DNA of 64,000 nucleotides, taken from assembly GCF_024397915.1 (NCBI RefSeq), contig NZ_CP073347.1, positions 620,001 through 684,000 of the forward strand, given 5' to 3'. The translations under genes were made by a program, and so were the position numbers. This document shows positions 20,818-27,614 of the stretch, in pieces; position 1 is the stretch's first letter; each line of letters opens with the position of its first letter. The DNA comes from Marinobacterium rhizophilum. GTDB taxonomy: Bacteria; Pseudomonadota; Gammaproteobacteria; Pseudomonadales; Balneatricaceae. The notes beneath the pieces are model-generated. The model worked only from the letters and a program-made list of their open reading frames with translations. It did not search any database and was not told the DNA's origin.

Positions 20818-21172
20818 TTCTTCCAGGTCACGGCCCCTTGGCGGGGCTGTGACCGGGTGAGGTGTCAGGTAAAAGGTAAAAGAAAGGCCCGGCAGCAATG
20901 TCGGGCCTTTTTGTTTGGGGAAAGGCGCTGTGGCGTAAAGGCGGGTAGGGTGCTGATGAGCGCAGCGAATCGCACCAAGTGTTCTGTACCCTAGGCCAGC
21001 GGGCATACGGCCGGTAGGCCCCAGCTGCACGTCTTTTTCAACAATGCAGTCAGATCTCACTGGCACGAATACTCAAAGTGAGCCAGTATCAATACACTAT
21101 TGATTGAAGGTTGTGTGGAACTGTGCGCAATCTCGTACATAAAATACGCATATTTGTTTTCAAAGGAGGAAA
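20818..21172. repeat. Gene-free junction with a REP-like palindrome
   Basis: 355 bp without a gene. After the terminator there is an imperfect palindrome at about 20948-20976 (GGTGCTGATGAGCGCAGCGAATCGCACC), of the kind dispersed in gammaproteobacterial intergenic DNA. At 21056-21087, CTCACTGGC and its complement-like GTGAGCCAG form a second inverted repeat. Base composition then switches abruptly to AT-rich from about 21080, the likely edge of acquired DNA. Confidence 0.45.
20883..20914 (+). terminator. Rho-independent terminator after gcvP
   Basis: AAAGGCCCG (20883-20891) pairs with CGGGCCTTT (20902-20910), followed by TTTG. It closes the serine/glycine operon and marks the left border of the AT-rich island. 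Confidence 0.88.
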
Positions 21173-21298
21173 ATGACTGTGCTGATTCAAAAATATATCA
21201 AGCGATTTCAAAATGGTTTTTTTAATACTGTGCGTTTGTTGATAGTATTAATGTATAGTCTTTCTGTTTTGCTATCTTCTATGGCAGTAAGGGCATGA
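21173..21298 (+). CDS. Small 41-aa ORF coupled to the ion-channel gene
   Basis: An ATG preceded by a strong SD (AAAGGAGGA, 21162-21170) opens a 41-codon frame: basic N terminus (MTVLIQKYIKRFQNGFF) followed by a hydrophobic stretch (LLIVLMYSLSVLLSSMAV), ending RA. Its TGA overlaps the ATG of the channel frame as ATGA (21295-21298), the arrangement of translational coupling. It could be a leader peptide, a small membrane protein, or chance. No homologue is recognised. Confidence 0.4.
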   Translation: MTVLIQKYIKRFQNGFFNTVRLLIVLMYSLSVLLSSMAVRA

Positions 21299-21999
21299 GA
21301 GTGAATAGAACCAATGGCGAGCTGCTTGAAAAGCCCATATTGGTTTGGTCTGTTTTCGTATTGATTATCTATTCTGTAATATTCTTTTCAATTGAAGCAC
21401 TGCCTGATTTAAGCGAAGAAACTATTCTGTTTCTCAATATTTCATAAATTTTAGTTGTCGCTGCTTTTACGGTCGAGTACTTTTATCGCATTTTATGCTC
21501 GACGAATAAAATAAAGTTTATTTTTAGTTTTTATGGTCTTGTTGATTTGATCGTAATTTTGCCTTTTTATCTTGCTTTTGCCGTAGACCTCAGGGCGATG
21601 CGCTTGGTCAGGTTGCTGCGTCTTGTGCGTATTATGAAATTAGTTAGATACAATAGCGCGATAAGGAGGTTTTCTAAGGTTATTTATATCGCCAAAGAGG
21701 AGCTGGTAATATTTAAATTGTAAAGTATGATCATGATATATTTGGCCGCTGTTGGAATATATTACTTTGAGCACGCCGCTCAGCCGGAAATGTATCGATC
21801 GATATTCGACTGTCTTTGGTGGGCGGTAGTAACATTGACGACGGTTGGCTATGGCGATATATATCCTGTTACGGTAGGAGGGAGATTATTTACGTTTTTA
21901 ACTCTGATGATCGGTTTGGGCTTGCTGGTCGTGCCTACCGGAATTGTGACATCGGCGTTATCCGCAGTGCGTAATAATCAAGAAGAAGATGTAGAGTAA
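21295..21999 (+). pseudogene. Voltage-gated K+ channel (ion transporter), broken by two in-frame TAA codons
   Basis: One continuous frame encodes a six-TM channel: S1 (PILVWSVFVLIIYSVIFFSIEALPDL), S2 (ILVVAAFTVEYFYRI), S3 (FYGLVDLIVILPFYLAFAVDL), an S4 voltage sensor with regularly spaced arginines (RAMRLVRLLRLVRIMKLVRY), S5, the selectivity filter TTVGYGD, and S6 (LFTFLTLMIGLGLLVVPTGIV). TAA codons interrupt it at 21445-21447 and 21721-21723; there is no frameshift. Each would be a Gln codon after a single T-to-C reversal. The piece after the second stop (21727-21999, 90 aa) is a self-contained TM-pore-TM module but has no good SD. AT-rich, unlike flanking genes. Sequencing errors cannot be excluded. 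Confidence 0.8.
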
Positions 22000-22046
22000 T
22001 ATGGGTTTAATGATGTATTTGTAATTAATATATCCATGGAGGGGTA

Positions 22047-22655
22047 ATGGAAATTTTCACGCGATTCAATCAGAAGAACATACAGGACAGGCAGGTGGAT
22101 ACGTTAATCGGCTTGAGTAAAGGCCTTGCCGCTGATGGTAAGGTTAATCAGGCTGAAGCGGAGTTTTTATATTCATGGTTGGTGCAGAACCAGCAGGTTT
22201 CACTTAATCCGATAATATTTAATTTACTAGATAAAGTCGGATCTATGCTAGAGGATGGCGTTTTAGATAACGATGAATCTGCAGAGCTTCTCACTATACT
22301 TCGTTCTATTTCAGGAGAGGAATCTATAATTGGAGAACTTTCCAAAACATCATCTCTGCCCATTAATCAGCCGCTTCCTTCGTTGGTGTTTAATAATTCA
22401 ACTTTTCTTTTTACGGGTACATGTGCGTTTGGTACTCGAAAACAATGTCAGGAAGCTATCGAGTCTCTTGGCGGAGTAAATGCTAAAAGTGTAACTAAAA
22501 CACTGGATTATTTAATCCTGGGTACCTATGTTACTGACAGCTGGGTGCATGAGAGTTTTGGTCGGAAAATCGAAAAAGCGATGCAGTATCGTGACGGTGG
22601 TGTTCCATTAGCAATAATTACGGAAGAGCATTGGGCAAATGAGGCTCAGTTGTAG
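22047..22655 (+). CDS. TerB-like plus BRCT domain protein
   Basis: 202 aa. Residues about 18-95 resemble the acidic TerB-like helical domain (LIGLSKGLAADGKVNQAEAEFLYSWL, MLEDGVLDNDESAELLTILRSI). Residues about 112-200 form a BRCT domain of the DNA ligase/DinG-associated type: TFLFTGTCAFGTRKQCQEAI, ESLGGVNAKSVTKTLDYLILG, then WVHESFGRKIEKAMQYRDGGVPLAIITEEHW, with the GG and Trp in place. It has a strong SD (GGAGGGG) and an intact frame with the AT-rich composition of the island. BRCT domains bind phosphopeptides or DNA ends; the role here is unknown. No ligase catalytic domain is present. Confidence 0.8.
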   Translation: MEIFTRFNQKNIQDRQVDTLIGLSKGLAADGKVNQAEAEFLYSWLVQNQQVSLNPIIFNLLDKVGSMLEDGVLDNDESAELLTILRSISGEESIIGELSKTSSLPINQPLPSLVFNNSTFLFTGTCAFGTRKQCQEAIESLGGVNAKSVTKTLDYLILGTYVTDSWVHESFGRKIEKAMQYRDGGVPLAIITEEHWANEAQL

Positions 22656-22675
22656 TAAAAAAAGGTTTTTCACTT

Positions 22676-22751
22676 CTCCGAAAGTCCGCGAAGGCATGAA
22701 TCGTCGTATATGGAACCGCACGTACGGTGGCAAGGCCTCCTCCTACTCGAT
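22676..22751 (+). mobile_element. Group II intron 3'-end relic
   Basis: The stretch with GTATATGGAACCGCACGTACGGTGG followed by CCTCCTCCTACTCGAT resembles the domain V-VI end of bacterial group II introns, which commonly finish in CCTACTCGAT or CCTACCCGAT. Domain VI looks shortened, and no reverse transcriptase ORF or 5' end (GTGYG) is seen nearby, so this is at most a fragment. Recognition is from remembered intron ends, not from a fold calculation. Confidence 0.4.
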
Positions 22752-22855
22752 AGCTCTTGTGAGGGACTGACCTGTGATGTCCTGCCCGGAGGGCGGTGGT
22801 TCAGCTTCCGGTGACAGGCAGCCGGGATGTGCCGGGACTGGTCTGCAGTACGCTC

Positions 22856-24133
22856 TCAGGCATCGAAATCGAGGCGGTAGGCCAGCTTGATCTTGCCGGC
22901 ATTGTCGTCAGCTGCTCCGGACCCGGAGAGTGACTCGTAACCCAGGTACAGGGTGATATTCTGCATGTGGTTTTCGATATCCATCACCAGCCCGGTTTGC
23001 AAGCGGCGTTCCTGGCGAGTGTCGGTGACGGTTCGCAGTGATACCTGTGGCCTGATTGACGCCCAGCGTGGCCCCAGGCGCAGGTCCGGTTCAGCTGATA
23101 CGCGATAGTGGCTCTGCGTTCGTCGCTCGCGCGTGAAGGGCAGGCGCTGTTGCGAGACATCGGCAACCAGGTTGATGTCCCAGCCGGTCCAGGCGTTTTC
23201 TGACAGGGTCAGCGTCCAGTTATCGATGTCGCCGGCATGGGTGGCACAATCGAGTGCGCGCTGCGAGGATGTTTCGAGCCTGGCCTTCAGGTAAGCGAAA
23301 ACGCGACTGGAGAATGACAGGTCGGTGCGGTATTCGGCGCAGGGCGCGTCGCCATCCCGGTCACGCAACATGTAATCCGCGCCTGCAGTTAGTTTTGCGC
23401 CGCTCCAGGGCCTGTAACCCAGCTCGGCGGCGAGACGACGCTCACCCGCAGTAACGACACTGCCGTAGGGGTGAAAGCCCCTGCTGAACTGGCTCAGCGC
23501 CAGGCCATAGCCGAAGCCGTTGACGGGCTTTCGGGCCAGGTTCAAGCGAATTCCGGAGCCCCTCGCCGTGCGTTGCGAAGTGCCGTCCTGCGCTACAAGG
23601 GCGAGCTCTGCGGTCAGGTCGAAATCCTGAAGCAGCGCAGTCGGGGTCAACTCTCCCCGGAGGCTGGCCAGCCAGAGGCCGTCGAGCCCCTGATCTAGCG
23701 TTTGCTGCCGGAACAGGCTCAGCTTCACATCGTTGTGGCCGCGCTTGCCGGCCCAGGCCATTCCCGCCCGGTAGCGGTTCTCGCTTGAGCGGCCGATAAC
23801 GAGAGCGGTATCGAGTGTGTCGCCAAGCGGCTGCAAGGGAAGCGCCTGGACGCTGTCCAGCTGCTGATCGATAAAGCCGCTATCCGGAATAACCACCGAA
23901 GCTGCGGTGCCCTGGCTTAATTTCGCCAGGTTGGCGCTGGCGCCCGGCAGCACCGTTTGGCCGTTGGTCATCCTGGCGGTCACAAGCTTGTCGGTGTAAT
24001 GAGGTGTTGAGGAGCAGCCAGAGATGACCGCTGCGAGGATTGCAAGGAGGGATAGATAGGGGAACTGAAGTAGTGCTTGCAGCGTCGACCTCCGGCTCGG
24101 ATTGCCGCTGCAACAGGACGTGCGCACCTGCAC
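22856..24133 (-). CDS. Putative outer-membrane lipoprotein with beta-barrel-like body
   Basis: 425 aa. The N terminus carries a lipoprotein signal (LSLLAILAAVISGC, Cys at about residue 40) followed by SSTPHYTDK. From about residue 110 the protein shows alternating strands with aromatic ends (YRAGMAWAGKRGHNDVKLSLFRQQ, NGFGYGLALSQFSRGFHPYGSVV, AKLTAGADYMLRDRD, LQTGLVMDIENHMQNITLYLGYESL, GKIKLAYRLDFDA), like an outer-membrane barrel or porin-like component. A lipidated N terminus on such a body is unusual. No family is assigned. GC content is normal, unlike the DNA just to the left. The start is uncertain. Confidence 0.65.
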   Translation of the reverse strand: MQVRTSCCSGNPSRRSTLQALLQFPYLSLLAILAAVISGCSSTPHYTDKLVTARMTNGQTVLPGASANLAKLSQGTAASVVIPDSGFIDQQLDSVQALPLQPLGDTLDTALVIGRSSENRYRAGMAWAGKRGHNDVKLSLFRQQTLDQGLDGLWLASLRGELTPTALLQDFDLTAELALVAQDGTSQRTARGSGIRLNLARKPVNGFGYGLALSQFSRGFHPYGSVVTAGERRLAAELGYRPWSGAKLTAGADYMLRDRDGDAPCAEYRTDLSFSSRVFAYLKARLETSSQRALDCATHAGDIDNWTLTLSENAWTGWDINLVADVSQQRLPFTRERRTQSHYRVSAEPDLRLGPRWASIRPQVSLRTVTDTRQERRLQTGLVMDIENHMQNITLYLGYESLSGSGAADDNAGKIKLAYRLDFDA

Positions 24134-24268
24134 AGACGACGGCGGGCTTGTGGCAGGACTGGAATCGTCTTGGCGAGCAGTGCCAGCACGACCCGGTAGC
24201 CCGGTTCTGTTTTTTTACAGCCTGCCAGAAATAACCTACAGAAAATAGGGCCTGCCTTCAAGGCGATC

Positions 24269-24420
24269 TTAATGAAGGCTGAACGCCTGTGCGTTTCCGT
24301 TAGGCTGTTCCGGGGAGTCGCCGACGGTGCGTTGCACCCATGGCTGGTGGCTGGCCGCGCCGCCGAGAGACTGGCGTTGAGTAGCGAGATCCCGGGCAGC
24401 GGGCTGTTGCTTGCGGTGTT
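24269..24420 (-). pseudogene. Possible C-terminal gene remnant abutting the IS
   Basis: Reading from the IS edge toward the left, an open frame gives a plausible hydrophilic protein tail (VDKHRKQQPAARDLATQRQ, then SLGGAASHQPWVQRTVGDSP, ending NAQAFSLH) and a TAA at 24271-24269. No matching 5' part lies beyond the other end of the IS, so the remainder may have been deleted. Function unknown; the frame could be fortuitous. Confidence 0.3.
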
Positions 24421-24438
24421 TGTCAACGTAGTTGTCGC
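24421..24438 (+). repeat. IS left terminal inverted repeat
   Basis: TGTCAACGTAGTTGTCGC; pairs with 26055-26072 with two mismatches. Confidence 0.7.
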
Positions 24439-24451
24439 GTAGACCATTCTG

Positions 24452-25456
24452 TTATGCCGCCTTATTCTGAGTCGCGTCCTGCTTCTCCGGATTGAGCATC
24501 ACCGTCCCAACCGGCTGCCAGCTACGCGTCTTGCCTGACCAGCGCGCCGGTTGTTCAGCGCGGGCTTGCTGGTACAGCGCATCGCGCCGAGCCAGCACTT
24601 CATGATCTTCTCCGCGATGGCGCTCGGCCGGTGTGACGAAGCGGATGCGGCTATGGCGATGTTCGTGGTTGTACCAGCGGATGAAGTCTCTCACCCAGAT
24701 CCGCGCCTCATCCAGGCTGCTGAAGCCGTTGTGCGGCCACTGCGGGCAGTATTTCAGCGTTCTGAACAGCGACTCCGAGAAGGCGTTGTCATTGCTGACC
24801 CGAGGCCGCCCACGCGACGGTGTGATGCCAAGATCGTACATTTTGCTTAGCAGTGTGACGGACTTCATCGGCGCGCCGTTATCCGAGTGCAGCACCAGCG
24901 GCTGATGCAGGCACTGCTCGCTGAGCACGCTGCGTTGCAGCAGAGCGGCGGCCTTATCGCCGCATTCCTGTTCATGCACCTCCCACCCCACGCCCTTGCG
25001 ACTGTAAAGATCCTCGATCAGATACAGGTAGTAATACTGGCCCCGCACCGGCGAGGGCAAATACGTGATGTCCCAAGACCAAAGCTGGTTCGGTCCGTTC
25101 GCCGCGTGCGTCGTGGGTGCTGGATGGCGTTTTGGACGCTGACTTCGACCCCGGCGATGCAGCTGATCGGCCGCATGCAGTACCCGATAAAAGCTGCTTT
25201 CAGACGCGAGATAACGGCCCTGATCGGCCAGCCGGGGCACGATCTGGCTCGGCGGCAGATGCGCGTATTCCGTGCTGTTGCAGAGCTGCAAGATCGCCTC
25301 ACGTTCAGCGTCAGTCAGGGCATTCGCCGGCGTGGGCCGCGACGTGGTCGTGCGACCATCGGGGGTCAGCGTGCTTTTGTGTGTCCAGCGTTGCAGCGTG
25401 CGCAGACTGAGCCCCAGCTCCTGGCAGGCGACCGCTTTGCGGGCGCCAGCGGCCAT
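24452..25456 (-). CDS. IS3-family transposase, OrfB (DDE integrase domain)
   Basis: 334 aa. The DDE catalytic triad is visible: D in WSWDITYLPSP, D in LVLHSDNGAPM, E in VSNDNAFSESLFRTLK, followed by RWYNHEHRHSRI, typical of the rve core. An HTH-like N terminus (ACQELGLSLRTLQRW) precedes. The frame is open upstream to the slippery site, so the active enzyme is expected to be an OrfAB fusion made by -1 frameshifting rather than this product alone. Confidence 0.93.
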   Translation of the reverse strand: MAAGARKAVACQELGLSLRTLQRWTHKSTLTPDGRTTTSRPTPANALTDAEREAILQLCNSTEYAHLPPSQIVPRLADQGRYLASESSFYRVLHAADQLHRRGRSQRPKRHPAPTTHAANGPNQLWSWDITYLPSPVRGQYYYLYLIEDLYSRKGVGWEVHEQECGDKAAALLQRSVLSEQCLHQPLVLHSDNGAPMKSVTLLSKMYDLGITPSRGRPRVSNDNAFSESLFRTLKYCPQWPHNGFSSLDEARIWVRDFIRWYNHEHRHSRIRFVTPAERHRGEDHEVLARRDALYQQARAEQPARWSGKTRSWQPVGTVMLNPEKQDATQNKAA

Positions 25457-25503
25457 GGCTTCAGCAATCCAGGCGACATAGTCCTGCCGGACCGACAGCG
25501 CCG

Positions 25504-26004
25504 TTAGCCGTCCTCGCTGTCGTCCCCCCAGTAGGCATTGAGCTTTTTTCGCAGCACCAGGATCGCGGCCGCCTCGGCCAGTGCCTTGTCCTTGCGTCTG
25601 AGTTCACGTTCCAGTTCACGGATACGTTTCTTGTCAGTCTTGGCCTGTTCGCGATCGAGCTGACGTTGGGCCTTGGCCGTCTGCTGACCCGACAAGCAGG
25701 CGTCACGCCACGCTTTGACCTGTTGGGGATACAGCCCTTTACTGCGGCAGTATTCGCTCAGCTCGATTTCAGACAGCGCGGCGGTCTCAATCACCACCGC
25801 CAGCTTGGACTCAGCCGACCAGTTGTCCGTTAACTTTTGATCTCCGGGCACCGCAGCGCCTCCCGCTTTGGCCTGTTTGCGCCAAGCATACAGGGTTACA
25901 TCGGAGATGCCTTCCTGGCGGGCAAGCTCGGCCACAGACATATTGTGCGGCGGTAAAAGCTTCTTGAGCAGCGCTTCTTTACGCTCGGGTGAATAACGTC
26001 GCAT
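25504..26004 (-). CDS. IS3-family transposase, OrfA (HTH and leucine-zipper region)
   Basis: 166 aa. HTH at the start (MSVAELARQEGISDVTLYAWRKQAKAGG), a second helical segment (ALSEIELSEYCRSKGLYPQQVKAW), then a charged coiled coil (residues about 115-155: AKTDKKRIRELERELRRKDKALAEAAAIL) that in IS3 elements drives multimerisation. The ATG at 26004 starts the conserved RRYSPERKEALL; the frame is open 19 codons further upstream. Confidence 0.9.
   Translation of the reverse strand: MRRYSPERKEALLKKLLPPHNMSVAELARQEGISDVTLYAWRKQAKAGGAAVPGDQKLTDNWSAESKLAVVIETAALSEIELSEYCRSKGLYPQQVKAWRDACLSGQQTAKAQRQLDREQAKTDKKRIRELERELRRKDKALAEAAAILVLRKKLNAYWGDDSEDG
25543..25549 (-). promoter_or_regulatory. A6G programmed -1 frameshift site
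   Basis: On the coding strand the end of orfA reads CGA AAA AAG; AAAAAAG is the classical IS3 slippery heptamer. After a -1 slip the frame runs without a stop through ...RLTALSVRQDYVAWIAEAM into orfB, which confirms the fusion geometry. Confidence 0.85.
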
Positions 26005-26054
26005 CGCATGACTCTTTCCACCCCCGGTGCTTTGGTTTAAGTGAAACTGATCAG

Positions 26055-26072
26055 GCGACAACTACCCTGACA
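26055..26072 (-). repeat. IS right terminal inverted repeat
   Basis: On the minus strand it reads TGTCAGGGTAGTTGTCGC. A separate 9-bp inverted repeat, CCCCCGGTG (26021-26029) and CACCGGGGG (26071-26079), overlaps this end and spans the boundary. Confidence 0.7.
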
Positions 26073-26151
26073 CCGGGGGCTTGGAGGCCGCTGCCTGGAC
26101 TGGCATGCAAAGGAGGGCGCCAGCCCGCGGCTGGCGTTGTTGCTGTCGGGT

Positions 26152-27597
26152 TCAGTTTGTAACAGGCTGGGTAATGGTTTTCACCTCCAGGTAGGCGCTC
26201 AGCCCCCAGGGGCCCAGTTCGCGGCCGATACCGCTGCGCTTGAAGCCACCCCAGGAGGTTTCGGGGCAGACGACCTGCAGGCTGTTGATCCAGATATGAC
26301 CGGCTTGCAGCTGTTCGGCTACGCGCTGGGCCCGCTCGCCATCCTGGCTGATGATGCCGGCAGCAAGCCCGAAGTCGGAATCATTGGCCAGGGCGATGGC
26401 CTCGGCTTCGCTGGCAAAGGTACGCACACAGAGTACCGGGCCGAAGATCTCCTCGCGCCACAGGGCGGACTCCGTGGGAACATCCACGAAGATGGTGGGC
26501 TCGACGAAATAGCCCCGCTCGAATCCGTTTGGCCGCTGCCCCCCCGTCAGCAGTTGCAGGCCTTCGGTCCGGCCACGGTCGATATAGCCCATCACGGTAT
26601 CGAGCTGGGCTTTACTGGTCAGCGGGCCCATCTGTACGCCATTTTCAAATGCATCGCCGAGCTGCAGTGCTTCGGTGGCGGTCTTGAGGCGCGCCAGCAG
26701 CTGTGGCGCGATGCGCTCGTGCACCAGCAGGCGCGAGGTGGCCGAGCACATCTGGCCGGCATTGTAGAAGATGCCGCCCAGAATCCAGTCGATGGCCTGG
26801 TCGAGGTCCGCATCCTCGAACACCAGCATCGGTGACTTGCCCCCCAGCTCCAGGCTCAGCCCCTTGACCTGTTCGGCGGCGCTTTGCATGACGATTTCGC
26901 CCACGCGGTTGCTGCCGGTAAAGGAGATCTTGTCGATATCGGGGTGGCGGGTCAGGGCGCTGCCGACATCGCTGCCGCTGCCGCAGACGATATTCAGCAC
27001 ACCGGCGGGCAGGCCGACCCGCTGGGCGATATCGCCCAGCTGCAGTTCGATCAGGGGCGTAACCTCCGAGGGTTTCAGAATCGCGGTACAGCCGGCGGCC
27101 AGTGCCGGTGCCACCTTCCAGGCGGTGGTCACGAAGGGGAAGTTCCAGGGCACGATCAGGCCGACAACCCCGGCCGCTTCAAGCCGGGTGCTGGCGCGGT
27201 AACCCGGCATGGCCAGGGGGACTGCTGCATTCTGGCGGCCGTCGAGCTGCTCGGCGAGATTCGCGTAGTAATCCCAGCAGGCGATGGCATCGTCGATATC
27301 GATGCGGGCCTCGAACAGCGGCTTGCCATTGTTGCTGGATGACAGGGCCGCCAGGCTGTCGGCGCGGCGCTCGATTTCCCGAGCGATGGCCCGCAGGTAG
27401 CCGGCGCGCTCGGCGCCGCGGGTCTGGCGCCAGGCGGGCAGCGCGCTTTTGGCCGCGCGAACGGCACGCTCGACATCGGCGGCGGTACCGGCGCCAACCT
27501 CGGCGATGAGCTCTTCCGTGGCGGGGTTGAAGACCGCCAGCGTACTGGCGGTCTGAGGTGCAACCCAGTCACCGTTAATGAACAGCTTGTCGTACAT
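26152..27597 (-). CDS. NAD(P)-dependent aldehyde dehydrogenase, probable 4-guanidinobutyraldehyde dehydrogenase
   Basis: 481-aa ALDH of the betaine/gamma-aminobutyraldehyde dehydrogenase group. Seen: VVGLIVPWNFPF, KPSEVTPL, FTGSNRVGEIV, the general-base Glu in SLELGGKSPM, the nucleophile Cys in NAGQMCSATSR and EEIFGPVL. The gene lies 17 bp after the TPP decarboxylase in an operon with guanidinobutyrase, so the natural substrate is proposed to be 4-guanidinobutyraldehyde, oxidised to 4-guanidinobutyrate (the KauB step in Pseudomonas). The substrate is inferred from context; betaine aldehyde or other omega-aminoaldehydes remain possible. Confidence 0.85.
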   Translation of the reverse strand: MYDKLFINGDWVAPQTASTLAVFNPATEELIAEVGAGTAADVERAVRAAKSALPAWRQTRGAERAGYLRAIAREIERRADSLAALSSSNNGKPLFEARIDIDDAIACWDYYANLAEQLDGRQNAAVPLAMPGYRASTRLEAAGVVGLIVPWNFPFVTTAWKVAPALAAGCTAILKPSEVTPLIELQLGDIAQRVGLPAGVLNIVCGSGSDVGSALTRHPDIDKISFTGSNRVGEIVMQSAAEQVKGLSLELGGKSPMLVFEDADLDQAIDWILGGIFYNAGQMCSATSRLLVHERIAPQLLARLKTATEALQLGDAFENGVQMGPLTSKAQLDTVMGYIDRGRTEGLQLLTGGQRPNGFERGYFVEPTIFVDVPTESALWREEIFGPVLCVRTFASEAEAIALANDSDFGLAAGIISQDGERAQRVAEQLQAGHIWINSLQVVCPETSWGGFKRSGIGRELGPWGLSAYLEVKTITQPVTN

Positions 27598-27614
27598 GAT
27601 CAGGGCTCCTGGCC

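Larger units (their letters stand above)
24421..26072 (-). mobile_element. Complete IS3-family insertion sequence
   Basis: 1652 bp bounded by inverted repeats TGTCAACGTAGTTGTCGC (24421-24438) and the complement of TGTCAGGGTAGTTGTCGC (26055-26072), 16 of 18 matching and starting with TG as in the IS3 family. It carries orfA and orfB with an A6G slippery site between them. Flanking trinucleotides (GTT on the left, CCG on the right) do not match, so no target-site duplication is visible. Both frames are intact, so it may still be active. Confidence 0.85.

Noticed and set aside
21295..21999. Deliberate stop-codon readthrough or recoding in the channel gene
   Set aside because: Both stops are TAA, the least suppressible, with no structured or selenocysteine-like signal nearby; recent nonsense mutation is simpler.
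23980..24447. 155-codon minus-strand frame across the IS left edge
   Set aside because: Runs across the IS boundary in a different frame from the more protein-like tail; no coherent domain.
20920..26072. Calling the island a known defence system
   Set aside because: No nuclease, helicase, ATPase, toxin-antitoxin or other defence hallmark is present; only a broken channel and a TerB/BRCT protein.
26021..26079. CCCCCGGTG/CACCGGGGG as true IS termini
   Set aside because: Both copies are at the right end only; the left end has no counterpart, whereas the TGTCA-type repeats match at both ends.
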